This document shows, piece by piece, positions 1 through 7,664 of a DNA stretch of 64,000 bases. The first letter of the stretch is position 1; each line of letters begins with the position of its first letter. The stretch comes from JALQUO01 sp964529685. Lineage in GTDB: Bacteria; Pseudomonadota; Alphaproteobacteria; Rickettsiales; Midichloriaceae. Below the pieces are notes generated by a model that was given only the letters and a program-made list of their open reading frames with translations, was not told the origin of the DNA and made no database searches. The DNA lies in assembly GCA_964529685.1 (NCBI GenBank), contig CAZGZC010000001.1:486931-550930 (forward strand), written 5' to 3'. A program made the position numbers and the translations under genes.

Positions 1-1
1 A

Positions 2-211
2 CAGATATACAAAGGAGAATATATAGGACAGAAAATTCACTGGTTCCTTCTAAAATTCAATGGTGATGATTCAGATATAGATCTGCAAAAGCACTATCAA
101 GAGTTCTCTGCATGGCAATGGTCAAATATAGAATCTCTAGTTGATAATGTCGTTGATTTCAAAAAAATAATGTATCAAACTGTAGTTAATCAGTTTAAAA
201 AATTTATTTAA
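2..211 (+). CDS. rppH: RNA pyrophosphohydrolase, C-terminal part (5' end outside the window)
   Basis: Frame 2 is open from the window edge to TAA at 209-211 and gives 69 residues. They match the C-terminal half of the RppH/NudH Nudix hydrolases: a Y-x-G-Q-K-x-H-W-F-L-L-K-F strand, then the G-D-D-S-D-I-D-L loop, then E-F-x-A-W-Q-W and a V-D-F-K-K-I-M-Y helix. RppH removes pyrophosphate from the 5' end of mRNA and so starts decay. The Nudix box with the catalytic glutamates lies upstream of the window and cannot be checked. The family assignment rests on the characteristic C-terminal strand and WxW segment; a different Nudix subfamily is unlikely but possible. Confidence 0.8.
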   Translation, partial: QIYKGEYIGQKIHWFLLKFNGDDSDIDLQKHYQEFSAWQWSNIESLVDNVVDFKKIMYQTVVNQFKKFI

Positions 212-286
212 TTTTCTAATATAGAGGTTGAATGCAAAAGATAGCATCAAAAGCTCAATAGTCGAGTTATTTACTGAAGAATAAAA

Positions 287-466
287 GATAAACAGTTGGC
301 GGATTTAGTAGACAATATCAAAACACAGATGAAATCAATTTAGAAAAGGACTTCCAATTATCAGGACAAAAGAGGCAAGCTCCTGGATGAATTAACGAAT
401 AAATTAACAAAAAACACTATTGGCGAATTATTTAGGAACATAGGACGGATCATCCTTAAATTTTAG
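287..466 (+). pseudogene. Degraded reading frame of unknown family in the 350-bp rppH-PAP2 gap
   Basis: The stretch 212-561 has no intact gene. One frame from 287 to TAG at 464-466 keeps a protein-like, lysine- and leucine-rich helical composition (KQLADLVDNIKTQ, then RGKLLDELTNKLTKN) but is broken by TAG at 341-343 and has no start codon. A preceding frame around 231-280 (VELFTEE) is also protein-like. This looks like an old remnant of a helical protein. The helical spacing faintly recalls exonuclease VII large subunit, but that is only an impression. The rest of the gap holds nothing I can name. Confidence 0.2.
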
Positions 467-561
467 TTAGCAGAAACAGAAATAAAATATCAAGATTTTT
501 GATAAGATTAGAGAATATAAAGCTTTTAAATCATTGATTCAACAAATTAATCAAAGCTCAT

Positions 562-1242
562 CTATGGCTTAATAATTGCAGCTAGTGCTGTAGCTGCAAA
601 ATAAACTAGATATCCTGAGAAGATAACATCACTCAAAAAGTGCTGACCTTGTATAATCCTAATGAAACCAAAGAGACCTCCAATGCAAGTTCCTAGAATG
701 ATATATTTTTTATGTCTCGAATCGCTTGCAGGAAATATAAAAGCTATTGCAAAAATTAAAAATCCTATAGCTGAGTGACCAGAAACAAATGAGGCACACT
801 TGCTAATATTGACGAATTCCGATAAATTCCTTGTCCAAACTTCAGTGAAGGGGAATGGGCCACCAAAAAATTCTATATAATTTGGCCTGCAGCGCATTAT
901 ATAGCGTTTTATCATGTGCACTGCTCCAACACTACCTAGCACTCCAACTGAAGAAATATAGAGTAACTTTCGTTTTACAGCTGTATATTGCAATCCATGA
1001 TTTTTACGATTGCGCTTAAAGCGTCTTACTAGGACTGTAATCCACAATCCAATGCATCCAAATTCTATGAAATGATCTATGATTTTTATAATCATATTAT
1101 ATTTCATACCAAGTGGAAATTTCTCTCCATCAAAGAAAAGATTTGATATAAATAAATCAATCTTTGGCCAAGTCTTAAAAAGTACAATCCAAAAAATGAA
1201 TGATATAAATGCAATCATCGGGAATTCTTGCTTTTTTTTCAT
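562..1242 (-). CDS. PAP2-family membrane phosphatase
   Basis: A 226-residue membrane protein with about six hydrophobic segments. All three parts of the type 2 phosphatidic acid phosphatase signature are present: K-x6-R-P (KRYIMRCRP), a central V-S-G-H-S (usually PSGH), and R-x5-H-x3-D (RIIQGQHFLSD). The family removes phosphate from lipid substrates such as phosphatidic acid, undecaprenyl diphosphate or the lipid A 1/4' phosphates, with the active site facing the periplasm. The sequence does not fix the substrate; its size and the RPNY motif also suit LpxE/LpxF-like enzymes. It is divergent to nhaA, with 48 bp between the two starts. The ATG start is followed by KKK and the first membrane helix, as expected for a cytoplasmic N-terminus. 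Confidence 0.85.
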   Translation of the reverse strand: MKKKQEFPMIAFISFIFWIVLFKTWPKIDLFISNLFFDGEKFPLGMKYNMIIKIIDHFIEFGCIGLWITVLVRRFKRNRKNHGLQYTAVKRKLLYISSVGVLGSVGAVHMIKRYIMRCRPNYIEFFGGPFPFTEVWTRNLSEFVNISKCASFVSGHSAIGFLIFAIAFIFPASDSRHKKYIILGTCIGGLFGFIRIIQGQHFLSDVIFSGYLVYFAATALAAIIKP

Positions 1243-1290
1243 TAAACTTTATATTTATTATTTGAAATTAAATTATATAAAAAACCTAAA

Positions 1291-2430
1291 TTGTATAAAC
1301 CATTTCTTGCATTTTTTCGCAACTCATTTGATAAAGGAATTCTACTTATAGCTGCAATAATTCTTGCATTAATAATGTCAAACTCAGAGTTATCAACTAT
1401 CTATAATGGAATTATTCACTCTTCAATTGCTTTTTCTTTTAATGAACAAATCTTTGCACTACCATCTCATTTAATAGTTAATGATTTTTTAATGTCAATC
1501 TTCTTCTTAGTTGTAGGTATTGAAATTAAGAAGGAGTTAATAAGCGGACATCTTGCAACGAAAGCACAAAGAATCCTACCAGTTATCTGTGCGATCTGTG
1601 GAGTTATAATGCCTTGTATTATATATATTACAATTAATAATAATTCCCAGAGTCTAGTAGGCTGGGCAATTCCCACTGCAACTGATATAGCATTTGTCAT
1701 AGCTATAATGTCAATATTTTCAAATAGAATACCTCAATCAATCAAAGTTTTCGTGACAGCTCTCGCTGTAATTGATGATCTTATAGCTGTAGTTGCAATT
1801 GCAATATTTTATACAACAGACCTAAGCACAAGTTGTTTACTTGGGATTCTAGCCTGTATAACAATATTAGCTTGGATGTGTAAGAAAGAAGTTCTAATTA
1901 TAAAATTATATTTTTTACTTGGAATGGTATTATTCTCATTATTTTTCTTCTCAGGAGTCCATAGTACAGTATCAGGTGTTGTATTAGGATTCTGTTTACC
2001 ACTTGATTTAGGTGAAAAAGTACTTAAGTCAATACATAAATATGTGACCTATGTAATTATGCCAATCTTTGCATTTTTCAACGCAGGAGTTTCATTAAAT
2101 GATTTCTCTAGTGAAAATTTATTGGATCCTGTAACTTTAGGAATTATGTTAGGATTACTTTTTGGTAAACAGTTCGGTATCTTTGGTGGACTATATCTAT
2201 TAATTAAATCAAAGATTGCTAAGATGCCTGATAACTCTACTTTTCAAGATGCATATGTGGCTTCTATTCTCTGTGGAATTGGCTTTACAATGAGTCTTTT
2301 TGTAGCATCTCTAGCTTTTCATGAAGGTTCTGAAGCATTGATTGATTCAAAAGTTGGTATTTTACTTGGATCGCTAATATCTTGTATTGTTGGGGTTTCT
2401 CTTCTACAGCTAAAGAAGCGGCATATATAG
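1291..2430 (+). CDS. nhaA: Na+/H+ antiporter NhaA
   Basis: The 379-residue protein is collinear with E. coli NhaA (388 residues) over its whole length. It contains the aspartate pair of the ion-binding site (ALAVIDDLIAVVAIAIFYT), the W-A-I-P-T-A-T-D-I-A-F segment, the F-A-F-F-N-A-G-V-S-L motif and the C-terminal L-C-G-I-G-F-T-M-S-L-F helix. It expels Na+ in exchange for protons at the inner membrane. The start chosen is TTG at 1291, because the protein then begins eight residues before the conserved amphipathic helix; the same frame has no ATG between its upstream stop at 1243 and that helix. A hairpin follows the stop codon. Confidence 0.95.
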   Translation: MYKPFLAFFRNSFDKGILLIAAIILALIMSNSELSTIYNGIIHSSIAFSFNEQIFALPSHLIVNDFLMSIFFLVVGIEIKKELISGHLATKAQRILPVICAICGVIMPCIIYITINNNSQSLVGWAIPTATDIAFVIAIMSIFSNRIPQSIKVFVTALAVIDDLIAVVAIAIFYTTDLSTSCLLGILACITILAWMCKKEVLIIKLYFLLGMVLFSLFFFSGVHSTVSGVVLGFCLPLDLGEKVLKSIHKYVTYVIMPIFAFFNAGVSLNDFSSENLLDPVTLGIMLGLLFGKQFGIFGGLYLLIKSKIAKMPDNSTFQDAYVASILCGIGFTMSLFVASLAFHEGSEALIDSKVGILLGSLISCIVGVSLLQLKKRHI

Positions 2431-2457
2431 CTTTTAAATAAGTTCAAGCGTAACTAG

Positions 2458-2490
2458 TTATCGCATATAGCGATAAATCAAAATATTTTT
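2458..2490 (+). terminator. Probable intrinsic terminator of nhaA
   Basis: A perfect 7-bp inverted repeat, TTATCGC (2458-2464) and GCGATAA (2470-2476), has a 5-nt loop and lies 27 bp after the nhaA stop. A T-rich run follows about ten bases later. The stem is short but GC-rich for this genome. Confidence 0.45.
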
Positions 2491-2499
2491 TCAATATTG

Positions 2500-2740
2500 G
2501 TTTACGTAATAAAAACAACTACAATACAGGTCAAAGCAATACTTGCAATTGTTCCTAGAAGACGTTGAACAATTTTTTTCAGTAATTTTTGAATTTACAA
2601 AATAATCTATAATATTTCCTCCAATGACTGAAAATTAGTAATCTAATTATTGATCCATTGAGATTATAAGTTCTGCCATATATATGCTACATATAGCATT
2701 ATACAACCAGAAAGTAGATTTATTGCATTTGTAATCTCAA
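2500..2740 (-). pseudogene. Decayed membrane-protein gene in the nhaA-2832 gap
   Basis: The 400-bp gap 2431-2831 has no open gene. On the minus strand, three protein-like pieces in different frames follow each other: a hydrophobic segment reading NAINLLSGCIMLYVAYIW (about 2735-2680), then IGGNIIDYFVNSKITEK (about 2630-2580), then LLGTIASIALTCIVVV (about 2560-2510). Stops and frame changes separate them. The pattern suits a small multi-helix transporter that has decayed. The last two pieces faintly resemble the end of LysE/RhtB exporters, but the family is not settled. Confidence 0.25.
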
Positions 2741-2831
2741 TAATTTTTAAAGATTATATAAAAAATAATTAATTTTTTATTGTTTCCATAAAAAATTTTC
2801 AAACATGGATATTTTTGAGTCAAGAATTTTG

Positions 2832-3254
2832 TTATGTCCCGCAAATAACTTTTATTAAATACTGACCAACAATATAATCATTTGTTATATTGACCCTTTT
2901 ACCGTTAATAATCATAGATGCAACACTAATTTTAGTATAGAATTTGTCAATCTCTAGTCTACATCTATCTAATCTTAAACTGATATCTTTAAAACTTTGT
3001 TTATCTCCTTTAGTAAGCTTCACCTCAGATTTTATACCATTTCTAATATCGAGAATTTCAACTTTAGCTGAATCACTTTCTTTAAAAAAATTAATTTGTA
3101 TAGATTTATTGTTGTCGTGAAGGATTTCCTCATTTGCAATTTCTATAGGCAAATCCTGATCTTCTACAGCTATATCATTAGTGATAGTATCAAATGGTGA
3201 TGCAAAGCATTTTAAAAAAGGAATAAAGACGAGAGATAGTAGAAGATACCGCAT
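2832..3254 (-). CDS. Secreted protein, possible DUF2155 family
   Basis: A 140-residue protein with a clear signal peptide (about residues 1-18, MRYLLLSLVFIPFLKCFA, with cleavage near FAS-P), so probably periplasmic. The C-terminal half (about residues 55-140) holds a V-E-I-L-D-I-R-N-G segment, G-D-K-Q-S-F-K-D-I-S-L-R-L-D-R-C, then T-K-I-S-V-A-S-M. This order (a 'LDK/LDxR' strand, a G-x4-F-x2-[IL] strand and a conserved cysteine) recalls DUF2155 of alphaproteobacteria, whose function is unknown. The resemblance is from memory and should be treated as tentative. It is divergent to tmk; the two starts are 47 bp apart and share a TATAAT-containing intergenic region. Confidence 0.6.
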   Translation of the reverse strand: MRYLLLSLVFIPFLKCFASPFDTITNDIAVEDQDLPIEIANEEILHDNNKSIQINFFKESDSAKVEILDIRNGIKSEVKLTKGDKQSFKDISLRLDRCRLEIDKFYTKISVASMIINGKRVNITNDYIVGQYLIKVICGT

Positions 3255-3301
3255 ATTATGATATAATCTCGTAGCTAAAGTTTTCTATAAAAATACACAT
3301 A

Positions 3302-3910
3302 ATGACATTTATATCAATAGAGGGATGCGAAGGCAGTGGAAAAACAACTCAAGCTAGAATCTTACAAAACAAACTAATTAATTTAGGTAAAAAAGTAGTA
3401 GTTACTAAAGAACCAGGTGGATCACAATTCGGTGAAATGCTGCGCGGAATACTGTTATCAAATGAGATAAAAGACAGTATGACGGAGTTTCTCTTATTTA
3501 GCGCTGCTAGGAGAAATCATATACTTGAGATTAAAAAGTTTCTTGTAGATAATAAAATCGTCATATCTGATAGATTTAGCGATTCATCGATAGCTTATCA
3601 AGGCTATGCTAAGGGGGTAGATATAGAGAAAATTGAACTAATCACTCAAATTATCACAGAAAAATTTATGCCAGCGATAACTATTCTCTTAGATATAAGC
3701 CTAGCTGTAATGCAGCAAAGAATAAAATCTAGCGGAGACCACGACACTTTCTATGATAGAAAAGGTATTGAATTTCATACAAAAGTCAAAAATGGTTTTT
3801 TAGAGATTGCAAAAAGGTATCCAGAGAGAATTTTTGTCATAAATGGAGACAAGTCAGTAGATAATGTCTCAGAAGAGATATTTGAATTAGTTCAAAATCT
3901 AGTGATATGA
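3302..3910 (+). CDS. tmk: Thymidylate kinase
   Basis: A 202-residue P-loop kinase of the usual size. It contains the Walker A motif E-G-C-E-G-S-G-K-T-T near residue 7, the E-P-G-G-S substrate loop near residue 37, the D-R-F-S-D-S-S-I-A-Y-Q-G-Y segment typical of dTMP kinase, and a lid region (DTFYDRKGIEFH). It phosphorylates dTMP to dTDP for DNA synthesis in the cytoplasm. The ATG start lies seven residues before the P-loop, as is usual. A TATAAT box at 3262-3267 is 34 bp upstream. The 176 bp before dnaJ hold a TATAAT at 3950-3955 but no gene I can support. Confidence 0.95.
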   Translation: MTFISIEGCEGSGKTTQARILQNKLINLGKKVVVTKEPGGSQFGEMLRGILLSNEIKDSMTEFLLFSAARRNHILEIKKFLVDNKIVISDRFSDSSIAYQGYAKGVDIEKIELITQIITEKFMPAITILLDISLAVMQQRIKSSGDHDTFYDRKGIEFHTKVKNGFLEIAKRYPERIFVINGDKSVDNVSEEIFELVQNLVI

Positions 3911-4086
3911 AAAAATTATTTATCTCTTCTCATAAAGAATTAATTACGTTATAATGGATAAATAAAAAAGTAGGATGAATATCAATTGACTTAATAAACA
4001 AAATGAAATTAGTCTTAAAAAAACCACACTCTTGATATCTGGTATTTTTGACATAAATAAAAAACCAATAAGAATAATTAATTTAA

Positions 4087-5223
4087 ATGCCAGCTGATTA
4101 CTATAAAACTCTAGGTGTTGGAAAAAATACCTCACAAGATGATATAAAAAAGGCTTTTAGGAAGAAAGCTATGGAATACCATCCAGATAGAAACCATGGA
4201 AATAAAGATGCTGAAAAGAAATTTAAAGAGGTAAATGAAGCTTATGAGACTCTAAAAGATGATCAAAAGCGTGCTGCCTATGATCGATATGGACACGATC
4301 ACTATAAGGGTGCTGCACAAAGTGGTGGTTTCAACCCAGGTGCAAGTTCTCAGGAAGGCTTTAATCCAAATGATTTCTCAGATGTTTTCGGTAGCATGTT
4401 TGAAGATCTAATGGGTGGGGCTCGCCGTCCTCAATATGATAATACAAAAGGCTCTGATCTCCGCTATAACCTAAATATTACACTTGAAGAAGCTTATCAT
4501 GGCAAAGAGCAGCAGATAAAATATCATACTGGCGTTGAATGCGATGACTGCCATGGAAAGGGTAGCAAGGACAAAGATAGCCATATGAAATGTATGAACT
4601 GCGGTGGTAGCGGTAGATCTCGTATGCAGCAGGGATTCTTTATGGTTGAAAAAACTTGCGGTGCTTGTAGTGGTACAGGTAAGGTAATTAAGAATCCTTG
4701 TAGAAGTTGTGGTGGACAAGGTAGAGTTGAGAAGCAAAGGACTATTAATATTACTATTCCTAAAGGTATTGAAGAAGGCTCTAAAATAAAAGTGTCAGGT
4801 GCAGGAGAGGCTGGTGTTATAGGGGGCAAAACAGGTGATCTTTATATTGTAGTACACATTAAGAAGCATAATCTGTATCAGCGGCATGAAAATAATCTAG
4901 TCTGTGAAGTACCAATCAAAATGACTACTGCAGCACTTGGTGGATCAATGGAGATACCTGGACTAGATAGCGTTATGATTAAAATATCAATTCCTAATGG
5001 AACACAAAATGCTGATGTTCTACGCTTAAAAGGCAAAGGTATGCCAATAATGAAAAAGGTAGCTCATGGAGATCTGATGGTTAAGGTAAAGATTGAGATC
5101 CCAACAAAATTAACAAAACGCCAGAAAGAGTTGCTAGAAGAGTTTGAAATTGAGTGTGATCAAGAGAACCATCCTGAAGCAGAAAGTTTCTTTTCAAAAA
5201 TCAAAAACCTCTGGTCAAAGTGA
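4087..5223 (+). CDS. dnaJ: Chaperone protein DnaJ (Hsp40)
   Basis: A full-length DnaJ of 378 residues. The J-domain (residues 1-70) carries the H-P-D motif that stimulates DnaK ATPase. It is followed by a Gly/Phe-rich linker, then four CxxCxGxG zinc repeats (CDDCHGKG, CMNCGGSG, CGACSGTG, CRSCGGQG, about residues 152-215), then the two substrate-binding beta domains. It works with DnaK and GrpE in folding and stress recovery. No dnaK lies next to it, unlike the common dnaK-dnaJ operon; the neighbours are tmk and plsY. The ATG at 4087 begins the canonical ADYYKTLGV J-domain. Confidence 0.97.
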   Translation: MPADYYKTLGVGKNTSQDDIKKAFRKKAMEYHPDRNHGNKDAEKKFKEVNEAYETLKDDQKRAAYDRYGHDHYKGAAQSGGFNPGASSQEGFNPNDFSDVFGSMFEDLMGGARRPQYDNTKGSDLRYNLNITLEEAYHGKEQQIKYHTGVECDDCHGKGSKDKDSHMKCMNCGGSGRSRMQQGFFMVEKTCGACSGTGKVIKNPCRSCGGQGRVEKQRTINITIPKGIEEGSKIKVSGAGEAGVIGGKTGDLYIVVHIKKHNLYQRHENNLVCEVPIKMTTAALGGSMEIPGLDSVMIKISIPNGTQNADVLRLKGKGMPIMKKVAHGDLMVKVKIEIPTKLTKRQKELLEEFEIECDQENHPEAESFFSKIKNLWSK

Positions 5224-5280
5224 TTTATATAATAAGATTTTTAAAATACCTCTTATGTCACTTCATCAGATCCTGAAAAA

Positions 5281-5952
5281 ATGATACTTTTTCTTATAGA
5301 GATCATCATTATTATAGCTATTTGGGAAATAGGGAAAGCAAATTCTTTCTCTAACATAGTGTTACTACTATTACTATTCTCATATCTTCTTGGTTCAATT
5401 CTTTTTGGAGTAATAATAGCTAAGATAATGAATCTTGGAGATATTACAAAACAAGGTTCTAAAAACGTAGGTGCGACCAATATAGCGCGCGTTAGTGGCA
5501 ATAAAAAACTTGGGATTGTGGTAGCTTTACTAGATGGATTGAAGGGGGCAATACCGATAATAATGACAACACAGCTTTTTTATATCGATAATGATAGTTT
5601 AACTATTATAGGTGGAGCTGCAGTTCTTGGACATATATTTCCTATTTGGCATAAGTTTAAGGGAGGCAAAGGTGTAGCTACTTTTCTTGGTATGATTCTT
5701 GCTCTTAACTTACAAGGCGATTATTCAAAACTTTACCTTTCCATGGGGAGTGCTTGGATTATAACATTTTCAATTTCAAGAATTTCCTCTTTATCATCTC
5801 TTGTAATGCTGTTAGTTTGTGCGATTAAGTGTCTACTTTGCCTTGATTGTTATTCTGCAAAACCACTACTGGCAATCACTTTAATAGTAATTTTTAAACA
5901 TAAAGATAATATCTCTAGACTTATAAATGGAACTGAAGGCAAGATTAGATAA
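5281..5952 (+). CDS. plsY: Acyl-phosphate:glycerol-3-phosphate acyltransferase PlsY
   Basis: A multi-spanning membrane protein. It has the three PlsY motifs: SYLLGSILFGVIIAK with G-S-K-N-V-G-A-T-N after the first helix, G-H-I-F-P-I-W-H-K-F-K-G-G-K-G-V-A-T in the middle, and a shorter R-I-S-S-L-S-S segment. It transfers an acyl group from acyl phosphate to glycerol-3-phosphate, the first step of phospholipid synthesis. At 223 residues it has about 25 extra hydrophobic residues at the N-terminus compared with most PlsY; GTG at 5359 would give the usual length, so the true start is uncertain. It lies 57 bp after dnaJ on the same strand. Confidence 0.92.
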   Translation: MILFLIEIIIIIAIWEIGKANSFSNIVLLLLLFSYLLGSILFGVIIAKIMNLGDITKQGSKNVGATNIARVSGNKKLGIVVALLDGLKGAIPIIMTTQLFYIDNDSLTIIGGAAVLGHIFPIWHKFKGGKGVATFLGMILALNLQGDYSKLYLSMGSAWIITFSISRISSLSSLVMLLVCAIKCLLCLDCYSAKPLLAITLIVIFKHKDNISRLINGTEGKIR

Positions 5953-6093
5953 ATACAGTAGTTAGTAATACTTCCTCTTAGCTTCAATTCTGGAGAGAAT
6001 CATTAATGGGATTAAGCAAAGATCAAGTACTTCCATAATACTGATTTTTATGGTAACAGTTCATATTATTAATTTGAATTACATTAAAAAATA

Positions 6094-6579
6094 ATGTCAG
6101 ATCTTTTCTTTTTGAATGAGCTTGATAAAATCCCAGAAGATAAATCAAATGCAATCTACAAAACAGATGTTAGCCATGCAGGATCTATTAATCTCTTTAT
6201 TAAAGCTCTACAGAAAGCAGAAAAGAAAATAAATGATGCTATTGCTACTTTTAGCAAAGTTAAGAACCCTCGTGGTACTGCAGCTGAAAGAGATTATGAA
6301 GATTCGAATCTCCTAGTTGAATTTGTTACACACTTAGATTTAGCTGGTAAAATTCTTGATGAATTTCAGAAAGGTACATCGATTCTAAATGATAACTCAC
6401 AGGAGATAGAACAAATTTTCACATACCTTAACAATTCTTTTACTAATGCAAGACTAAAAGTCAGTCTATTTTCTGTAATGATGGATCTTAAATATGCAAA
6501 TGAAGCTATAGAGATTATACAGATCACTCTAAAGTTTTTTTACAATATGAAAGATACTATAGAGAAGAAAAATGACTGA
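6094..6579 (+). CDS. Unknown helical protein upstream of rseP
   Basis: I do not recognise this 161-residue protein. It has no signal peptide or membrane segment. Predicted from composition it is almost wholly alpha-helical, with K/E-rich helices at residues 30-55, 70-95 and 105-155. Its last eight bases overlap the start of rseP (6572), so the two are probably translationally coupled and form one operon with bamA. The position next to the envelope stress protease and the outer membrane assembly factor might point to an envelope-related role, but the protein itself appears cytoplasmic. The size and all-helix pattern recall flagellar chaperones of the FliS type, with no motif to support it. Confidence 0.7.
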   Translation: MSDLFFLNELDKIPEDKSNAIYKTDVSHAGSINLFIKALQKAEKKINDAIATFSKVKNPRGTAAERDYEDSNLLVEFVTHLDLAGKILDEFQKGTSILNDNSQEIEQIFTYLNNSFTNARLKVSLFSVMMDLKYANEAIEIIQITLKFFYNMKDTIEKKND

Positions 6580-7657
6580 TTTTATAGTTGCGATCTTAGC
6601 ATTCTTAATGAATGTACTAATAATGGTTGTAGTACATGAATGGGGGCACTTTTATATTGCAAGGCTTTGTAGAGTTAAAGTAGATGTCTTTGCTATAGGT
6701 TTTGGGAAAACGATTTGGTCAAGGTTTGATAAACATGGTACTGAATGGAAAATAAATATATTCCCGTTAGGCGGTTATGTAAAGATGTTTGGTGATGTTG
6801 GTCCAGCAAGTAATCCAGATAACAATCTCTTAAGTTCAATGACTGAGAAAGAGAAAGAAAGCTCATTCTTCTATAAAAAATTATGGCAGAAGGCATTAAT
6901 TGTATTTGCAGGACCTTTAATGAACTATATATTAGCTTTTCTTGTGATGTTATCACTTACAATAGCTTATGGTAGTAGAGAGACATCAAATAAGGTGGCA
7001 GCAGTAGAAGAAAATAGTCCAGCAGAAAGATCTGGAATTATCCCTAATGATATTATATTAGACATTAATAATACGAGAGTTAAAAATTTCCTAGATATTA
7101 GAATGATTTTGTCTGAATTGCAAAAGCAAACAAATATCACAGTTCTTGTTAATAGAAACGGTCAAGAAATATCATTGTCTGTAGAGCCTATCAGTATCAA
7201 GACTCAAGAAGAAATAAGATATAAAATAGGAGTTATAGCAGATATAGAACAAGTACATTACTCATTAGGTAAATCTATCCTTAGTTCAGCATATAAAATA
7301 TATGCATTAAACTCATTAATGATCGATGGAATAATCAATCTACTAAAAGGTAATGGATCAAAAGAAGATCTAGGGGGGCCAATAAAAATAGCACAGATCA
7401 GTGGTGAAGCTGCAAAAAGTGGAATAGAAGCATTTCTTGGTTTGTTAGTTTTATTATCTATTAACTTAGGTTTAGTTAATCTATTACCAATTCCAGGTCT
7501 TGATGGTGGTCACTTAATGTATTATACATTTAATGCTTTAGCTGGTAGGCCAATACCTCAAAAGATACAAGAACTAGGGTTTAAATTTGGACTTATTGTA
7601 CTTATCTTACTATTGGTAGTTGTAACATACAATGATATTTTAAACCTATTTAAATAA
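6572..7657 (+). CDS. rseP: Site-2 membrane metalloprotease RseP
   Basis: A 361-residue inner-membrane zinc protease. The zinc-binding H-E-W-G-H is in the first helix (VVVHEWGHFYIARL, about residue 23), the third ligand is in N-L-L-P-I-P-G-L-D-G-G-H near residue 308, and a single PDZ domain spans about residues 130-205 (E. coli RseP has two). The GFG and GGYVKM membrane-loop motifs of the family are present. RseP cleaves transmembrane anti-sigma factors and leftover signal peptides within the membrane. It starts inside the preceding gene and ends 7 bp before bamA, the common alphaproteobacterial rseP-bamA arrangement. Confidence 0.95.
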   Translation: MTDFIVAILAFLMNVLIMVVVHEWGHFYIARLCRVKVDVFAIGFGKTIWSRFDKHGTEWKINIFPLGGYVKMFGDVGPASNPDNNLLSSMTEKEKESSFFYKKLWQKALIVFAGPLMNYILAFLVMLSLTIAYGSRETSNKVAAVEENSPAERSGIIPNDIILDINNTRVKNFLDIRMILSELQKQTNITVLVNRNGQEISLSVEPISIKTQEEIRYKIGVIADIEQVHYSLGKSILSSAYKIYALNSLMIDGIINLLKGNGSKEDLGGPIKIAQISGEAAKSGIEAFLGLLVLLSINLGLVNLLPIPGLDGGHLMYYTFNALAGRPIPQKIQELGFKFGLIVLILLLVVVTYNDILNLFK

Positions 7658-7664
7658 AAAACTT

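Noticed and set aside
1079..1351. 90-codon plus-strand frame before nhaA
   Set aside because: It is mostly antisense to the PAP2 gene and overlaps the nhaA start in another frame; low-complexity I, F, N and K composition.
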